A stretch of DNA of 5,784 nt, from positions 1-5,784 of the forward strand of contig JAADEO010000227.1 of assembly GCA_013153415.1 (NCBI GenBank), written 5' to 3'. Position numbers and translations under genes: made by a program. Under the pieces are notes generated by a model. It was given only the letters and a program-made list of their open reading frames with translations. It ran no database searches and was not told the origin of the DNA. This DNA is from Deltaproteobacteria bacterium (GTDB lineage Bacteria > Desulfobacterota > Anaeroferrophillalia > Anaeroferrophillales > Tharpellaceae). Shown here one piece after another: positions 1 to 5,784 of this stretch (position 1 is the first letter of the stretch; every line of letters begins with the position of its first letter).

Positions 1-2
1 CA

Positions 3-2696
3 GAAAAGCTTTTGGAATTATTACAGGATAGCGAAATCGTCGAGGACTGGCTGCAGCCCGGACAGGTGGCGGAAATCACCGCCTGGGGCCGGCGGGAGGC
101 GACCGTCGGCCGGGCCCTGATGGCGGGGATGGTTGTTCTGTTGGAAAACGGCACTGGCCCGGTTTTCCTGGGGAAATACCTCAAGGCCGTGATGACGGCT
201 GGCCGAATCACCCCGGTCATGGCCCGCTCGGCGGCGGAGAAATTCGTTCCCGTTTGCATCAGCGGTGATGAAAACCTTTATGAACATACCTTGCAACTCT
301 ACCAGCGGGTGGGACCCTGGGGGCCCTGGCCCCTGGGGCAGGTAAGCAACGGTATTCTTGCCCTGCTCGAGGAGGGCGGGGCCACAGTTGCTGACCGTTT
401 TGCCCTGATGATACTGGCCGCCCTCGATCAGGGGATCGAAGAAAAACCTTTGATTCGCCTGGTTGATCGTTTGGTTCCGGGTATCCGGGCACTGGACGGG
501 GATAAATGTCTTTGGCAGGCGGGACAGTTGTGCCGGGTGGTCGAGGTCGATTTCAATCTCGGACGTTCCTTTCTGCACGGTCTCGACCGGGGGTTGCGCT
601 TTTTAAAAGAAAAAGCCCTCGCAGAGTTTGTCGATGCGGCCCTGAGCGGCGAGAATCGGGGTGATCGCTACAGTCGCTTTTTGGCGCTTGAGGCGATTGC
701 CGCCCGTGAGCTCAATCGTAGGCTCCAGACTATGGTTTCACTGCGGGCCCAACTTCCGGCCCTGCACCGGTACCTGCAGATCCGGGGAGGCTTTTCCCTG
801 AATATTCGCCCCTTGGCCGAAATTCCGCGTACGGTTTCCCCGCACCCCGTTGCCTCTTGCAACGACGGGCGTTGCATCTATCTGCCCGCGGAAATGGAGA
901 TTGGCCGGGATGTCGAGGAGAATCGGATTATCTATCGCATCCTGGCCGGTCTCGAACTCTCTCTGCTGGAAGCCGGATGTTTCGATTTCGATGTTGCTTC
1001 CTGGCTCGAAAACCGGGCCGAAAATGAGCTTCTGCCCGGATTTATCGATCGTAGTGCAGCGGCTCCGGCAGCTTTTCCCTGTTCTGATTACTATACTTTT
1101 TTTGCTTTTTTCCCCCATCCACCGTTGGCGGAAAAACTTTTCGTTCTTGCCGAGTTCACCCGGGTCCAGGGGTTTCTCGAGCGCTGTTATCCCGGTTTCG
1201 CGCGACGTTCCCGTGCGCTGCTCGAAGACCTGCCGGTTCCTGCATCGCCAGAGGCGGCCTGGATACAGGGGCTCTATTTGACCCTGGTACCGGGCCGGTC
1301 TCGCGCTGTGGAAAGAGTTGTGATCCCGGAAGAACTATCCTCTTTGGCCGAGAGCATGCGGCTGGAGGCGGCCGGCCTGCGATCGGTTTCCGCCACCGTG
1401 GCCGACAGTGCCGACTGGGTGGTGCGGGCCTACGAGAGATTAGGCGACAACCGCGGGGCAGTCAATGCTCTTCTCGATTTCAGCTTTCCTTTCGGTCGTA
1501 CTCTGCGTTACGATCTTTACTATCTTGCCGGCCGGGAATACGAGGAGAGAGCCGAAGGGTGGCGGAAACAGCTGGCGGCAGGCGGGGTCAGGGTGGAAAA
1601 AGGCCTGTTGAGGCGCCTGTTGAAAGATGAAAGCCGGGAGCTGACTCCGGAACTGCTCAAGCGGTTGCTGGAGAGATCGGGCCGGCTCAAAGACCGGGAG
1701 GGACAGCGAATTGTTCGCCTGCCTCCTGAGGTTGACCTTGCCGCCCTCTTTCCGGAAAACAGTGGCGACCGGGCCGACTTCGGTCATGATGATCCGGTTC
1801 CGACCTTCTGGTACGATGAGTGGGATTACCGTCTTAACGACTATTTACGCCGCCATGTCAAACTTCTGGAACACCGGCGAGTGGGGGGGGATGCCGATTT
1901 CTATCGTGAGGCTCTGGCCGAACACCGTGGCCTGATCCGTCGCATCCGGCGCAATTTCGAGCTTATCCGGCCTCAAGCCATCCAGATCCTGCGTCACTGG
2001 CCCGAGGGGGATGCTTTCGATTACGATGCCCTGATCGAGTACGCCATCGACCGGCGTATGAAGATAACCCCGGACGATCGTTTTTACCGCAAGCGCCTCA
2101 AGGTCGAGCGGGATGTCGCGGTTTTCGTTCTTGTCGATCTTTCAAGCTCGACCCGCAAGGAGGTGGCCGACGGCGGCGGCAAAACCATACTGGCTGTGGA
2201 GAAGGAAGCCCTGGTACTTTTCTGCGAGGCCCTGGAACGGGTCGGAGACAGTTTCGCGATCGCCGGGTTTTCCGGTTCTGGCCGGCTGGCGGTGGAGTTC
2301 TTCTATCTCAAAAGTTTTGCCGAGCCTCTCAACGATGAGGTAAAGGCCCGAATCGGTGGACTCCGGCCCGAAAAAAACACCCGTATGGGGCCGGCCCTGC
2401 GCCATGCCGCCCGGGAGTTGAAAGGGTATCCGGCTCGGGTCAAGCTGATGATTATTTTAAGTGACGGCCTGCCCAATGACCAGGATTACAGCAACGACTA
2501 CGCGATCGCCGATTCCCGGGCCGCGATCCGGGAGAGCCGCAGCGCCTTTATCCACGTTCACGCCATCACTGTCAACTCGATCAACTCACCCCATCTCGAC
2601 AGCCTCTATGGCGATGTCAACCATACCGTAATCGCCGATGTCCGCTATCTGCCCGATAAACTGCCCCGCATCTATCGGGCCCTGACCCGGAATTGA
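3..2696 (+). CDS. NorD/CbbO-type VWA-domain protein, probably 5'-partial
   Basis: Large soluble protein of the NorD/CbbO family, whose members work with MoxR-type AAA+ ATPases (NorQ, CbbQ) to activate or remodel metalloenzymes; the target here is unknown. Residues are numbered from the TTG at 12. The C-terminal VWA domain (about 700-894) has an intact metal-ion-dependent adhesion site: DLSSS (D709, S711, S713), T790 in NTRMG, and D818 in SDGLPND. Just upstream are family hallmarks: YDEWD at 601-605 and GDAFDYD at 666-672 followed by an acidic/basic helix. A middle block (about 283-327) and a helical block (about 363-403, ending in ERCYPGFARRS) also fit the family. The first 250 residues are helical and match nothing I can name. 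No signal peptide or membrane segment is seen. The frame is open to the left edge and the TTG has no ribosome-binding site, so the true start probably lies outside. It converges with the MCP gene. Family call is firm, function is not. Confidence 0.88.
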   Translation, partial: EKLLELLQDSEIVEDWLQPGQVAEITAWGRREATVGRALMAGMVVLLENGTGPVFLGKYLKAVMTAGRITPVMARSAAEKFVPVCISGDENLYEHTLQLYQRVGPWGPWPLGQVSNGILALLEEGGATVADRFALMILAALDQGIEEKPLIRLVDRLVPGIRALDGDKCLWQAGQLCRVVEVDFNLGRSFLHGLDRGLRFLKEKALAEFVDAALSGENRGDRYSRFLALEAIAARELNRRLQTMVSLRAQLPALHRYLQIRGGFSLNIRPLAEIPRTVSPHPVASCNDGRCIYLPAEMEIGRDVEENRIIYRILAGLELSLLEAGCFDFDVASWLENRAENELLPGFIDRSAAAPAAFPCSDYYTFFAFFPHPPLAEKLFVLAEFTRVQGFLERCYPGFARRSRALLEDLPVPASPEAAWIQGLYLTLVPGRSRAVERVVIPEELSSLAESMRLEAAGLRSVSATVADSADWVVRAYERLGDNRGAVNALLDFSFPFGRTLRYDLYYLAGREYEERAEGWRKQLAAGGVRVEKGLLRRLLKDESRELTPELLKRLLERSGRLKDREGQRIVRLPPEVDLAALFPENSGDRADFGHDDPVPTFWYDEWDYRLNDYLRRHVKLLEHRRVGGDADFYREALAEHRGLIRRIRRNFELIRPQAIQILRHWPEGDAFDYDALIEYAIDRRMKITPDDRFYRKRLKVERDVAVFVLVDLSSSTRKEVADGGGKTILAVEKEALVLFCEALERVGDSFAIAGFSGSGRLAVEFFYLKSFAEPLNDEVKARIGGLRPEKNTRMGPALRHAARELKGYPARVKLMIILSDGLPNDQDYSNDYAIADSRAAIRESRSAFIHVHAITVNSINSPHLDSLYGDVNHTVIADVRYLPDKLPRIYRALTRN

Positions 2697-2716
2697 ATCG
2701 CATCCGGTCAGAGCTT

Positions 2717-4516
2717 TCAGACCTCGAACCGGGTCATCTTCTTCTTGAGCTGAGTGGCCATGTTGTTCAATTCCTCGGCACTCATCTCGAGGATTTCACA
2801 GGCGTTGCTCATCTCCTGAGCGGAGCTTCCGACTTCGACGATCTCCTCGGCCACCCGGCTTACCACCAATGAGGCCTGGGAGACGTTCTCATTGATCTCC
2901 TGTACTGTCAGGGAGGCCTGATTGATGTTCTCGTTGATTTCCAGGGTGGTGCTGTTCTGCAGGTTGAGGGTCTCGTTGATCGAAACCACGATTTCGCTGA
3001 CGTCGTTGATGACCTGGGAAAGCTCCCCGATGTCGGCGGTGGTGGTTGTGGTCGAGAGCTGGATATCTTCGAGTTTGTGGCTGATGTCCACGGTCGCATC
3101 GGCGGTCTGGTTGGCGAGATCCTTGATCTCGTTGGCCACTACCGCGAAACCTTTGCCGGCTTCCCCGGCCCGGGCCGCCTCGATGGTGGCGTTGAGGGCG
3201 AGAAGGTTGGTTTTCTGGCTGATGGAGTTGATGGTTTCGATCACGGTGCCGATATTCTCGGCTGCGTCGCCCAGCTTGTGAACATTATCGAAGGTTTTCG
3301 AGGTCAGGTTCACGGCCTTCAGGGTACGCTCCCGGGTCTGCTCCATCTGATTGACGATATCGGCGATGCTTTCATTCAACTGCTTGGTTGAAGAGGCGAT
3401 GGTGGAGATATTTACAGAAGTCTCTTCCATGGCTGCGGCGATCGAATTCATGTTCTGTCTCATCTCTTCGGAAGCGGCGCCGACGTCGTTGGATTTTTCC
3501 ATGGTCGAGCTGGCGCCGCTGGATATCTGGGCGGCGATGGTGGAGAGTTTCTCGGAAGCCTCCTCCAGTTCGATCGAGTTGTGGCTGATCTCCAGAATCA
3601 TGCCTCTAAGCTGTTGCGACATCTCGTTGGCGGCCTTGATCATCCGTCCGATTTCATCTTCACGCGAGATCTCGAGCTGGGTTGTGAAGCGGCCCTCGGC
3701 CATCTGGTTGATCATTTCACCGCATTTGACCACCGAGGAGATTCTCTTTTTGATCGCCCAGGTGAGAATCAGGATGATGACGATCAGGCAGGCGGCTCCC
3801 AGGCCGATTCCTAAGCCCGTACTGCGGGCGATCGCGGTTTCAGCCTGACTGACGATCTTTTTGATCATGGAATCGGTGCGCAGAACGGCGGCCTTGGTGA
3901 TCTGGTTGAAACGCTTGTCAATGTTTTCCGCCTGACGGATGGCCGAAGCTTCGGTGAAAAGAATAATCACGGTTCCCAGCCGTTCGCCATCCTGGCTGAT
4001 TTCATGTTTAACCGAGAGTACCGATGGTTGTTTCTCCAGTTTCCGGATGAGCGCTTTCAGCTCCAGTTTTCCGGCCTCCGGCACCAGTTCGAGCAGGACC
4101 GGGTCCTTTTCATTTTTGAAAGAGCTGATGATTTCGTTTTCGGCATCGTTCATGTAGACCAGTAAAATGTCCGGGTCTTTAGAGGTCTGCTCGGCGAAAA
4201 TATTGAGTCGCTCGAAATCGAACTCGGCGATCAGCGGTGCTGAAAAACCTGCCAGAAGCTCGGCCAGATGGGCGGTCTTGTTGCGCAGGGAGGTTTTGGT
4301 CAGTTCAACCTGCTCCCGTCCGATGGCGGAGAGTTCCCGCTTGAGTTCGGTCAGGTTCTGCTGGCTCAGGTTATGAATCTGATCGCTGATGCTGCGCACC
4401 GATTTTTTCTGGGCCGAAATCAGGACTGATCCGAGGCAGGTCAGGCCGATGGTGAAAAGGATGATTGTCGGTACCAGAAGGTGGACGAGAAAACTTTTTT
4501 TATAGGAGATACGCAT
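2717..4516 (-). CDS. Methyl-accepting chemotaxis protein, transmembrane chemoreceptor
   Basis: Chemoreceptor of 599 residues that would pass a periplasmic signal to CheW/CheA. Order: TM1 at about 9-33; periplasmic sensor at about 35-232; TM2 at about 233-254; HAMP at about 255-307; signalling coiled coil from about 308 to the end. The hairpin tip is nearly canonical, with N442, E446, R449 and E452 matching Tsr N381, E385, R388 and E391. About 20-21 heptads lie on each side of the tip, which suits the 40-heptad class. AAAMEETS at 360-367 is a likely methylation segment. The C terminus (TRFEV) lacks a CheR/CheB-tethering pentapeptide. The sensor has a Cache/PAS-like look (inference) and its ligand is unknown. 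The ATG at 4514-4516 is the only good in-frame start before TM1, yet no Shine-Dalgarno is seen. I see no convincing promoter in the 159-bp gap behind the PstS-like gene, so read-through or an unrecognised promoter is possible. Confidence 0.96.
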   Translation of the reverse strand: MRISYKKSFLVHLLVPTIILFTIGLTCLGSVLISAQKKSVRSISDQIHNLSQQNLTELKRELSAIGREQVELTKTSLRNKTAHLAELLAGFSAPLIAEFDFERLNIFAEQTSKDPDILLVYMNDAENEIISSFKNEKDPVLLELVPEAGKLELKALIRKLEKQPSVLSVKHEISQDGERLGTVIILFTEASAIRQAENIDKRFNQITKAAVLRTDSMIKKIVSQAETAIARSTGLGIGLGAACLIVIILILTWAIKKRISSVVKCGEMINQMAEGRFTTQLEISREDEIGRMIKAANEMSQQLRGMILEISHNSIELEEASEKLSTIAAQISSGASSTMEKSNDVGAASEEMRQNMNSIAAAMEETSVNISTIASSTKQLNESIADIVNQMEQTRERTLKAVNLTSKTFDNVHKLGDAAENIGTVIETINSISQKTNLLALNATIEAARAGEAGKGFAVVANEIKDLANQTADATVDISHKLEDIQLSTTTTTADIGELSQVINDVSEIVVSINETLNLQNSTTLEINENINQASLTVQEINENVSQASLVVSRVAEEIVEVGSSAQEMSNACEILEMSAEELNNMATQLKKKMTRFEV

Positions 4517-4529
4517 GATGAAAATCCAT

Positions 4530-4545
4530 TGACCGGAGAAGGTCA
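4530..4545 (-). promoter_or_regulatory. Small hairpin in the MCP leader
   Basis: A perfect inverted repeat, TGACC-N6-GGTCA, ends 13 nt before the MCP start codon. It occupies roughly where a ribosome-binding site would be expected, and none is recognisable there. A 10-codon mini-ORF (minus strand, 4529 down to 4500, MDFHHAYLL) begins just after it and overlaps the MCP start in another frame. The arms are seen in the sequence; a role in controlling translation is only inferred, and a 5-bp stem can arise by chance. Confidence 0.25.
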
Positions 4546-4624
4546 GGGAGGAACAGCAGTCGGACCAGGGCAGCTCGGGTCGAGTCCGCGGGAAGGCTGG
4601 CGAAAAGTCCGGCTGAATGGTTTC

Positions 4625-4661
4625 GGGGCTGTCCTTCCGCTGCGGACGGAAGAACAGCCCC
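4625..4661 (-). terminator. Strong hairpin behind the PstS-like gene, no U tract
   Basis: GGGGCTGT at 4625-4632 pairs perfectly with ACAGCCCC at 4654-4661. After a single C/A mismatch, CTTCCG at 4634-4639 pairs with CGGAAG at 4647-4652 around a 7-nt loop. This gives 14 base pairs, most of them G-C. The hairpin lies 14 nt past the PstS-like stop codon, the usual place for a terminator or a 3'-end stabiliser. On the minus strand it is followed by GAAACCATT rather than a run of T, so it is not a textbook intrinsic terminator. It may instead be partly leaky or protect the upstream message from 3' exonucleases. Confidence 0.6.
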
Positions 4662-4675
4662 GGTCTTGACGGATA

Positions 4676-5470
4676 TTACTTGCCGACGAAATACTTCTTG
4701 ACGATTTTCTGGCCGGCGTCGGACTGGGCCCAGTCGATGAAGGCCTTGACTTCGCCTTTGGGATCGCCCTTGGTGATCAGGTAGAGCGGCCGGGTGATCG
4801 GGTAGTTGGGATTGTTGACCGTCGCTGCTTGCTGGCCGATATTGATTTTCTTGACCTTGGCCGCGGCCGGATGGCCCGAGCCGAAGGCGAAACTCAACTG
4901 GCCGATGCCGGCTTTGTCGGCGGCCACCTTGTCGAGTATGGCACTGTCGGGGCGCACGGTTTTGAGGCGCTTGCCGGCGTAGGGAGCTCCTTCGAGGATG
5001 GTTTTCTGGAAAACCTTGCGGGTGGCCGACTGCTTGTTGACGATATAGACATTGATCGGCATATCGGGCCCTCCGACCTCTTTCCAGTTGGTGATCTTAC
5101 CGGTGAAAATCTCCTTGAGCTGTTTTTTGTCGAGGCTCGAGACCGGGTTGTCGACATTGACCCAGACTCCGATCGCGTCCTTGCCGATGAGGAATTTCTT
5201 CACCCCCTTGGCCAGGATCTTGGGTTTTACTTCGCGGGCGACACCGCCGATATCGCATTTGCCGGCGGCGGTGGCATTCTCGCCGCCGCCGCTTTCGGGT
5301 TTGGTGTTGATGGAGAAATCGACCGCCTTGTAGACCTTGGCCGCTTCATGCATGAATTTGCCGACCGTCGAAGAACCGATATACTTTAAGGTTTTGGCCT
5401 GGGCCGGGGTGATGCACAGGCACAGCAGGGCTGCAATGCCGATCAGTGCGGAAAGACTTTTACTTTTCAT
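4676..5470 (-). CDS. PstS-like periplasmic substrate-binding protein (phosphate-type ABC transporter)
   Basis: Periplasmic binding protein of 264 residues in the PstS family, which delivers phosphate or a related oxyanion to an ABC transporter. A Sec signal peptide is clear: basic start, hydrophobic core at about 7-20, and cleavage likely after AQA (A25). The two cysteines in the core do not make a proper lipobox. Family motifs in order: GSSTV (32-36), ESGGGE (59-64), DIGGVARE (73-80), EIFTGKITNWKEVGGPD (120-136), SATRKVF (148-154) and GIGQLSFAFG (188-197). The mature chain (about 239 residues) is shorter than E. coli PstS but normal for the compact bacterial forms. Two anion-site positions are unusual: SAT replaces the common SGT, and the position of the family's binding arginine appears to be V144. 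Phosphate is therefore likely but not certain. No permease or ATPase gene is visible. The ATG is supported by a good ribosome-binding site and by the signal peptide. Confidence 0.92.
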   Translation of the reverse strand: MKSKSLSALIGIAALLCLCITPAQAKTLKYIGSSTVGKFMHEAAKVYKAVDFSINTKPESGGGENATAAGKCDIGGVAREVKPKILAKGVKKFLIGKDAIGVWVNVDNPVSSLDKKQLKEIFTGKITNWKEVGGPDMPINVYIVNKQSATRKVFQKTILEGAPYAGKRLKTVRPDSAILDKVAADKAGIGQLSFAFGSGHPAAAKVKKINIGQQAATVNNPNYPITRPLYLITKGDPKGEVKAFIDWAQSDAGQKIVKKYFVGK

Positions 5471-5478
5471 TTTTCGTG

Positions 5479-5484
5479 TCCTTT
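5479..5484 (-). promoter_or_regulatory. Shine-Dalgarno site of the PstS-like gene
   Basis: The minus strand reads AAAGGA here, followed by 8 nt and then the ATG at 5468-5470. Sequence and spacing are typical for strong initiation, and they fix the start codon at the beginning of the signal peptide. Confidence 0.75.
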
Positions 5485-5599
5485 GTGGTTAATGGTGAAA
5501 GGGTTGGTTGCCTGTTCTGGTCGCTGGCGACTTGCCGGGTAGTGCGATGCTTCGTGCGTCAGCTTCCCGTTTATTTTGTGGATAAAAAATATTATAAGA

Positions 5600-5628
5600 A
5601 TCCTATATGTATTTTAATTAAAAGTCAA
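5600..5628 (-). promoter_or_regulatory. Putative sigma70-type promoter of the PstS-like gene
   Basis: On the minus strand, TTGACT (5623-5628) is followed by a 17-bp spacer and TAGGAT (5600-5605), a good -35 and a fair -10 box. This sits in an abrupt AT-rich patch between GC-rich sequences and would give a leader of roughly 120 nt. A perfect TATAAT lies slightly further downstream (5591-5596) but is 26 bp from TTGACT and has no good -35 of its own. It could be the real -10 of an activator-dependent promoter. I see no paired TGTCA repeats of the E. coli Pho-box kind. Confidence 0.5.
5612..5623. repeat. 12-bp perfect palindrome in the promoter spacer
   Basis: TTTTAATTAAAA is a perfect palindrome between the proposed -35 and -10 boxes of the PstS-like promoter, touching the last base of the -35 box. 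A regulator bound here would block RNA polymerase, so a repressor site is possible. It is made only of A and T in an AT-rich patch, so chance is a serious alternative. Confidence 0.3.
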
Positions 5629-5634
5629 TATGGG

Positions 5635-5648
5635 TTCCTACGTAGGAA
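5635..5648. promoter_or_regulatory. 14-bp perfect palindrome, candidate operator
   Basis: TTCCTACGTAGGAA reads the same on both strands with no spacer. It lies 6 bp upstream of the proposed -35 box, centred near -48 from the estimated start of transcription, where activators or repressors often bind as dimers. The palindrome is seen directly. The binding protein is unknown and I do not recognise it as the site of any named regulator. Confidence 0.4.
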
Positions 5649-5662
5649 AATGGTAAATATCA

Positions 5663-5674
5663 GGAGAAAACTCC
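5663..5674. repeat. Short inverted repeat GGAG-AAAA-CTCC
   Basis: A 4-bp inverted repeat with a 4-nt loop, centred about 27 bp upstream of the 14-bp palindrome. It is not followed by a T run in either direction, so it does not look like a terminator. It may be a second half-site cluster for a regulator, or chance. Confidence 0.2.
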
Positions 5675-5693
5675 GGTGGTTTGCGTAATAACT

Positions 5694-5784
5694 TTGATGA
5701 ACTCGTAACAAATCGGATTTTCGCAAAAAACGGGATGGCAAAGTAAAAAGCTCCAGATGCTAGGCGCCAAAAAGCTGAGGAATG
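5694..5784. repeat. Probable end of an interspersed non-coding repeat, cut by the right edge
   Basis: This stretch has no coding sense but is structured. It begins TTGATGAACTCGTAA, then has an imperfect inverted repeat (5712-5721 against 5727-5736, with 7 of 10 positions pairing), then GGATGGCAAAGTAAAAAG, then two direct copies of AAAAAGCT (5745-5752 and 5769-5776) flanking the palindrome GGCGCC (5763-5768). From memory, the same ordered blocks recur between genes in Desulfobacterota genomes as a dispersed element of the MITE/REP kind. That is recall, not a search. The sequence continues beyond the window, so its other end is not seen. It lies upstream of the PstS-like promoter. Confidence 0.45.

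Larger units (their letters stand above)
5471..5784. other. Gene-free region upstream of the PstS-like gene
   Basis: This 314-bp stretch has no convincing gene. The first 120 bp or so are the probable untranslated leader of the PstS-like message, with a small repeat GTCG-CTGG-CGAC at 5520-5531. About 5570-5670 is AT-rich and holds the promoter and palindromes. The last 90 bp are the probable interspersed repeat. A divergent gene may begin beyond the right edge, but nothing here shows it. Confidence 0.7.

Noticed and set aside
315..336. Three copies of CCCTGG in a GC-rich run in the VWA gene
   Set aside because: They fall in frame within a GPWGPWPLG stretch and are explained by Trp/Pro/Gly codon choice. 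They are too short and irregular to be a repeat element.
2697..2723. Imperfect inverted repeat (GGTC...GACC, 2706-2723) between the two convergent genes as a shared terminator
   Set aside because: Only four outer base pairs are solid, inner pairing is broken and there is no T run. It also overlaps the MCP stop codon. The 20-bp gap leaves no room for a clear terminator.
3030..3060. Run of five threonines in the MCP (489-493) as a slippage tract
   Set aside because: Codons are mixed (ACC and ACA) and only 15 nt long. Threonine-rich heptads are normal in this arm of chemoreceptors.
3351..3848. Plus-strand open frame of 165 codons opposite the MCP gene
   Set aside because: It is an antisense shadow of a highly conserved coding region, with S/M/I-rich low-complexity translation and no domain.
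4517..4624. Sigma54 or FliA promoter for the MCP gene
   Set aside because: The best sigma54-like match on the minus strand (TGGTCCGACTGCTGTT) misses key bases in both boxes, and nothing resembles the FliA boxes.
4829..5389. Plus-strand open frame of 186 codons opposite the PstS-like gene
   Set aside because: It mirrors a well-supported gene on the other strand and its composition (rich in G, A, D, L) is what antisense GC-rich codons give. There is no recognisable domain or ribosome-binding site.
5520..5674. CRISPR array or riboswitch in the gene-free region
   Set aside because: There are no regularly spaced direct repeats, and the leader shows none of the conserved riboswitch cores I can recognise.
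5446..5688. Plus-strand 80-codon open frame across the PstS-like leader and promoter
   Set aside because: It starts inside the PstS-like signal peptide on the opposite strand, runs through AT-rich non-coding DNA and resembles no protein family.

Overview
The window looks like chromosomal DNA from a GC-rich Gram-negative bacterium. My best guess is a member of the Desulfobacterota/Desulfuromonadia (the former Deltaproteobacteria). That guess rests on the style of the three proteins and on a sequence at the right edge that resembles an interspersed repeat I recall from those genomes. It is inference, not a taxonomic assignment.

Layout from left to right. (1) About 1-2696, plus strand: one long gene for a NorD/CbbO-type protein with a C-terminal von Willebrand factor A (VWA) domain. 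Its frame is open to the left edge, so the gene probably starts before the window. (2) A 20-bp gap separates it from a gene on the other strand that converges on it. (3) 2717-4516, minus strand: a membrane-bound methyl-accepting chemotaxis protein (MCP) with two transmembrane helices, a periplasmic sensor region, HAMP and a full-length signalling hairpin. (4) 4517-4675: spacer holding a very stable hairpin just behind the next gene and a smaller hairpin just before the MCP start. (5) 4676-5470, minus strand: a secreted PstS-like periplasmic binding protein, with a clear Shine-Dalgarno site. (6) 5471-5784: no gene. This stretch holds the PstS-like leader, an AT-rich promoter region with several perfect short palindromes, and what looks like one end of an interspersed repeat that runs off the right edge.

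The PstS-like gene and the MCP gene point the same way. They could belong together as an anion-binding protein and a receptor, but a strong hairpin lies between them and no pstC, pstA, pstB or che gene is visible. The VWA gene is a separate unit. Its expected partner, a MoxR-type AAA+ ATPase, is not in the window.

I see no CRISPR array, transposase, tRNA or rRNA, and no clear new system. The points most worth checking are: the PstS-like protein's altered anion site; loss of the histidine-containing motif in the middle of the VWA protein; the palindromes at the PstS-like promoter; and the right-edge repeat.
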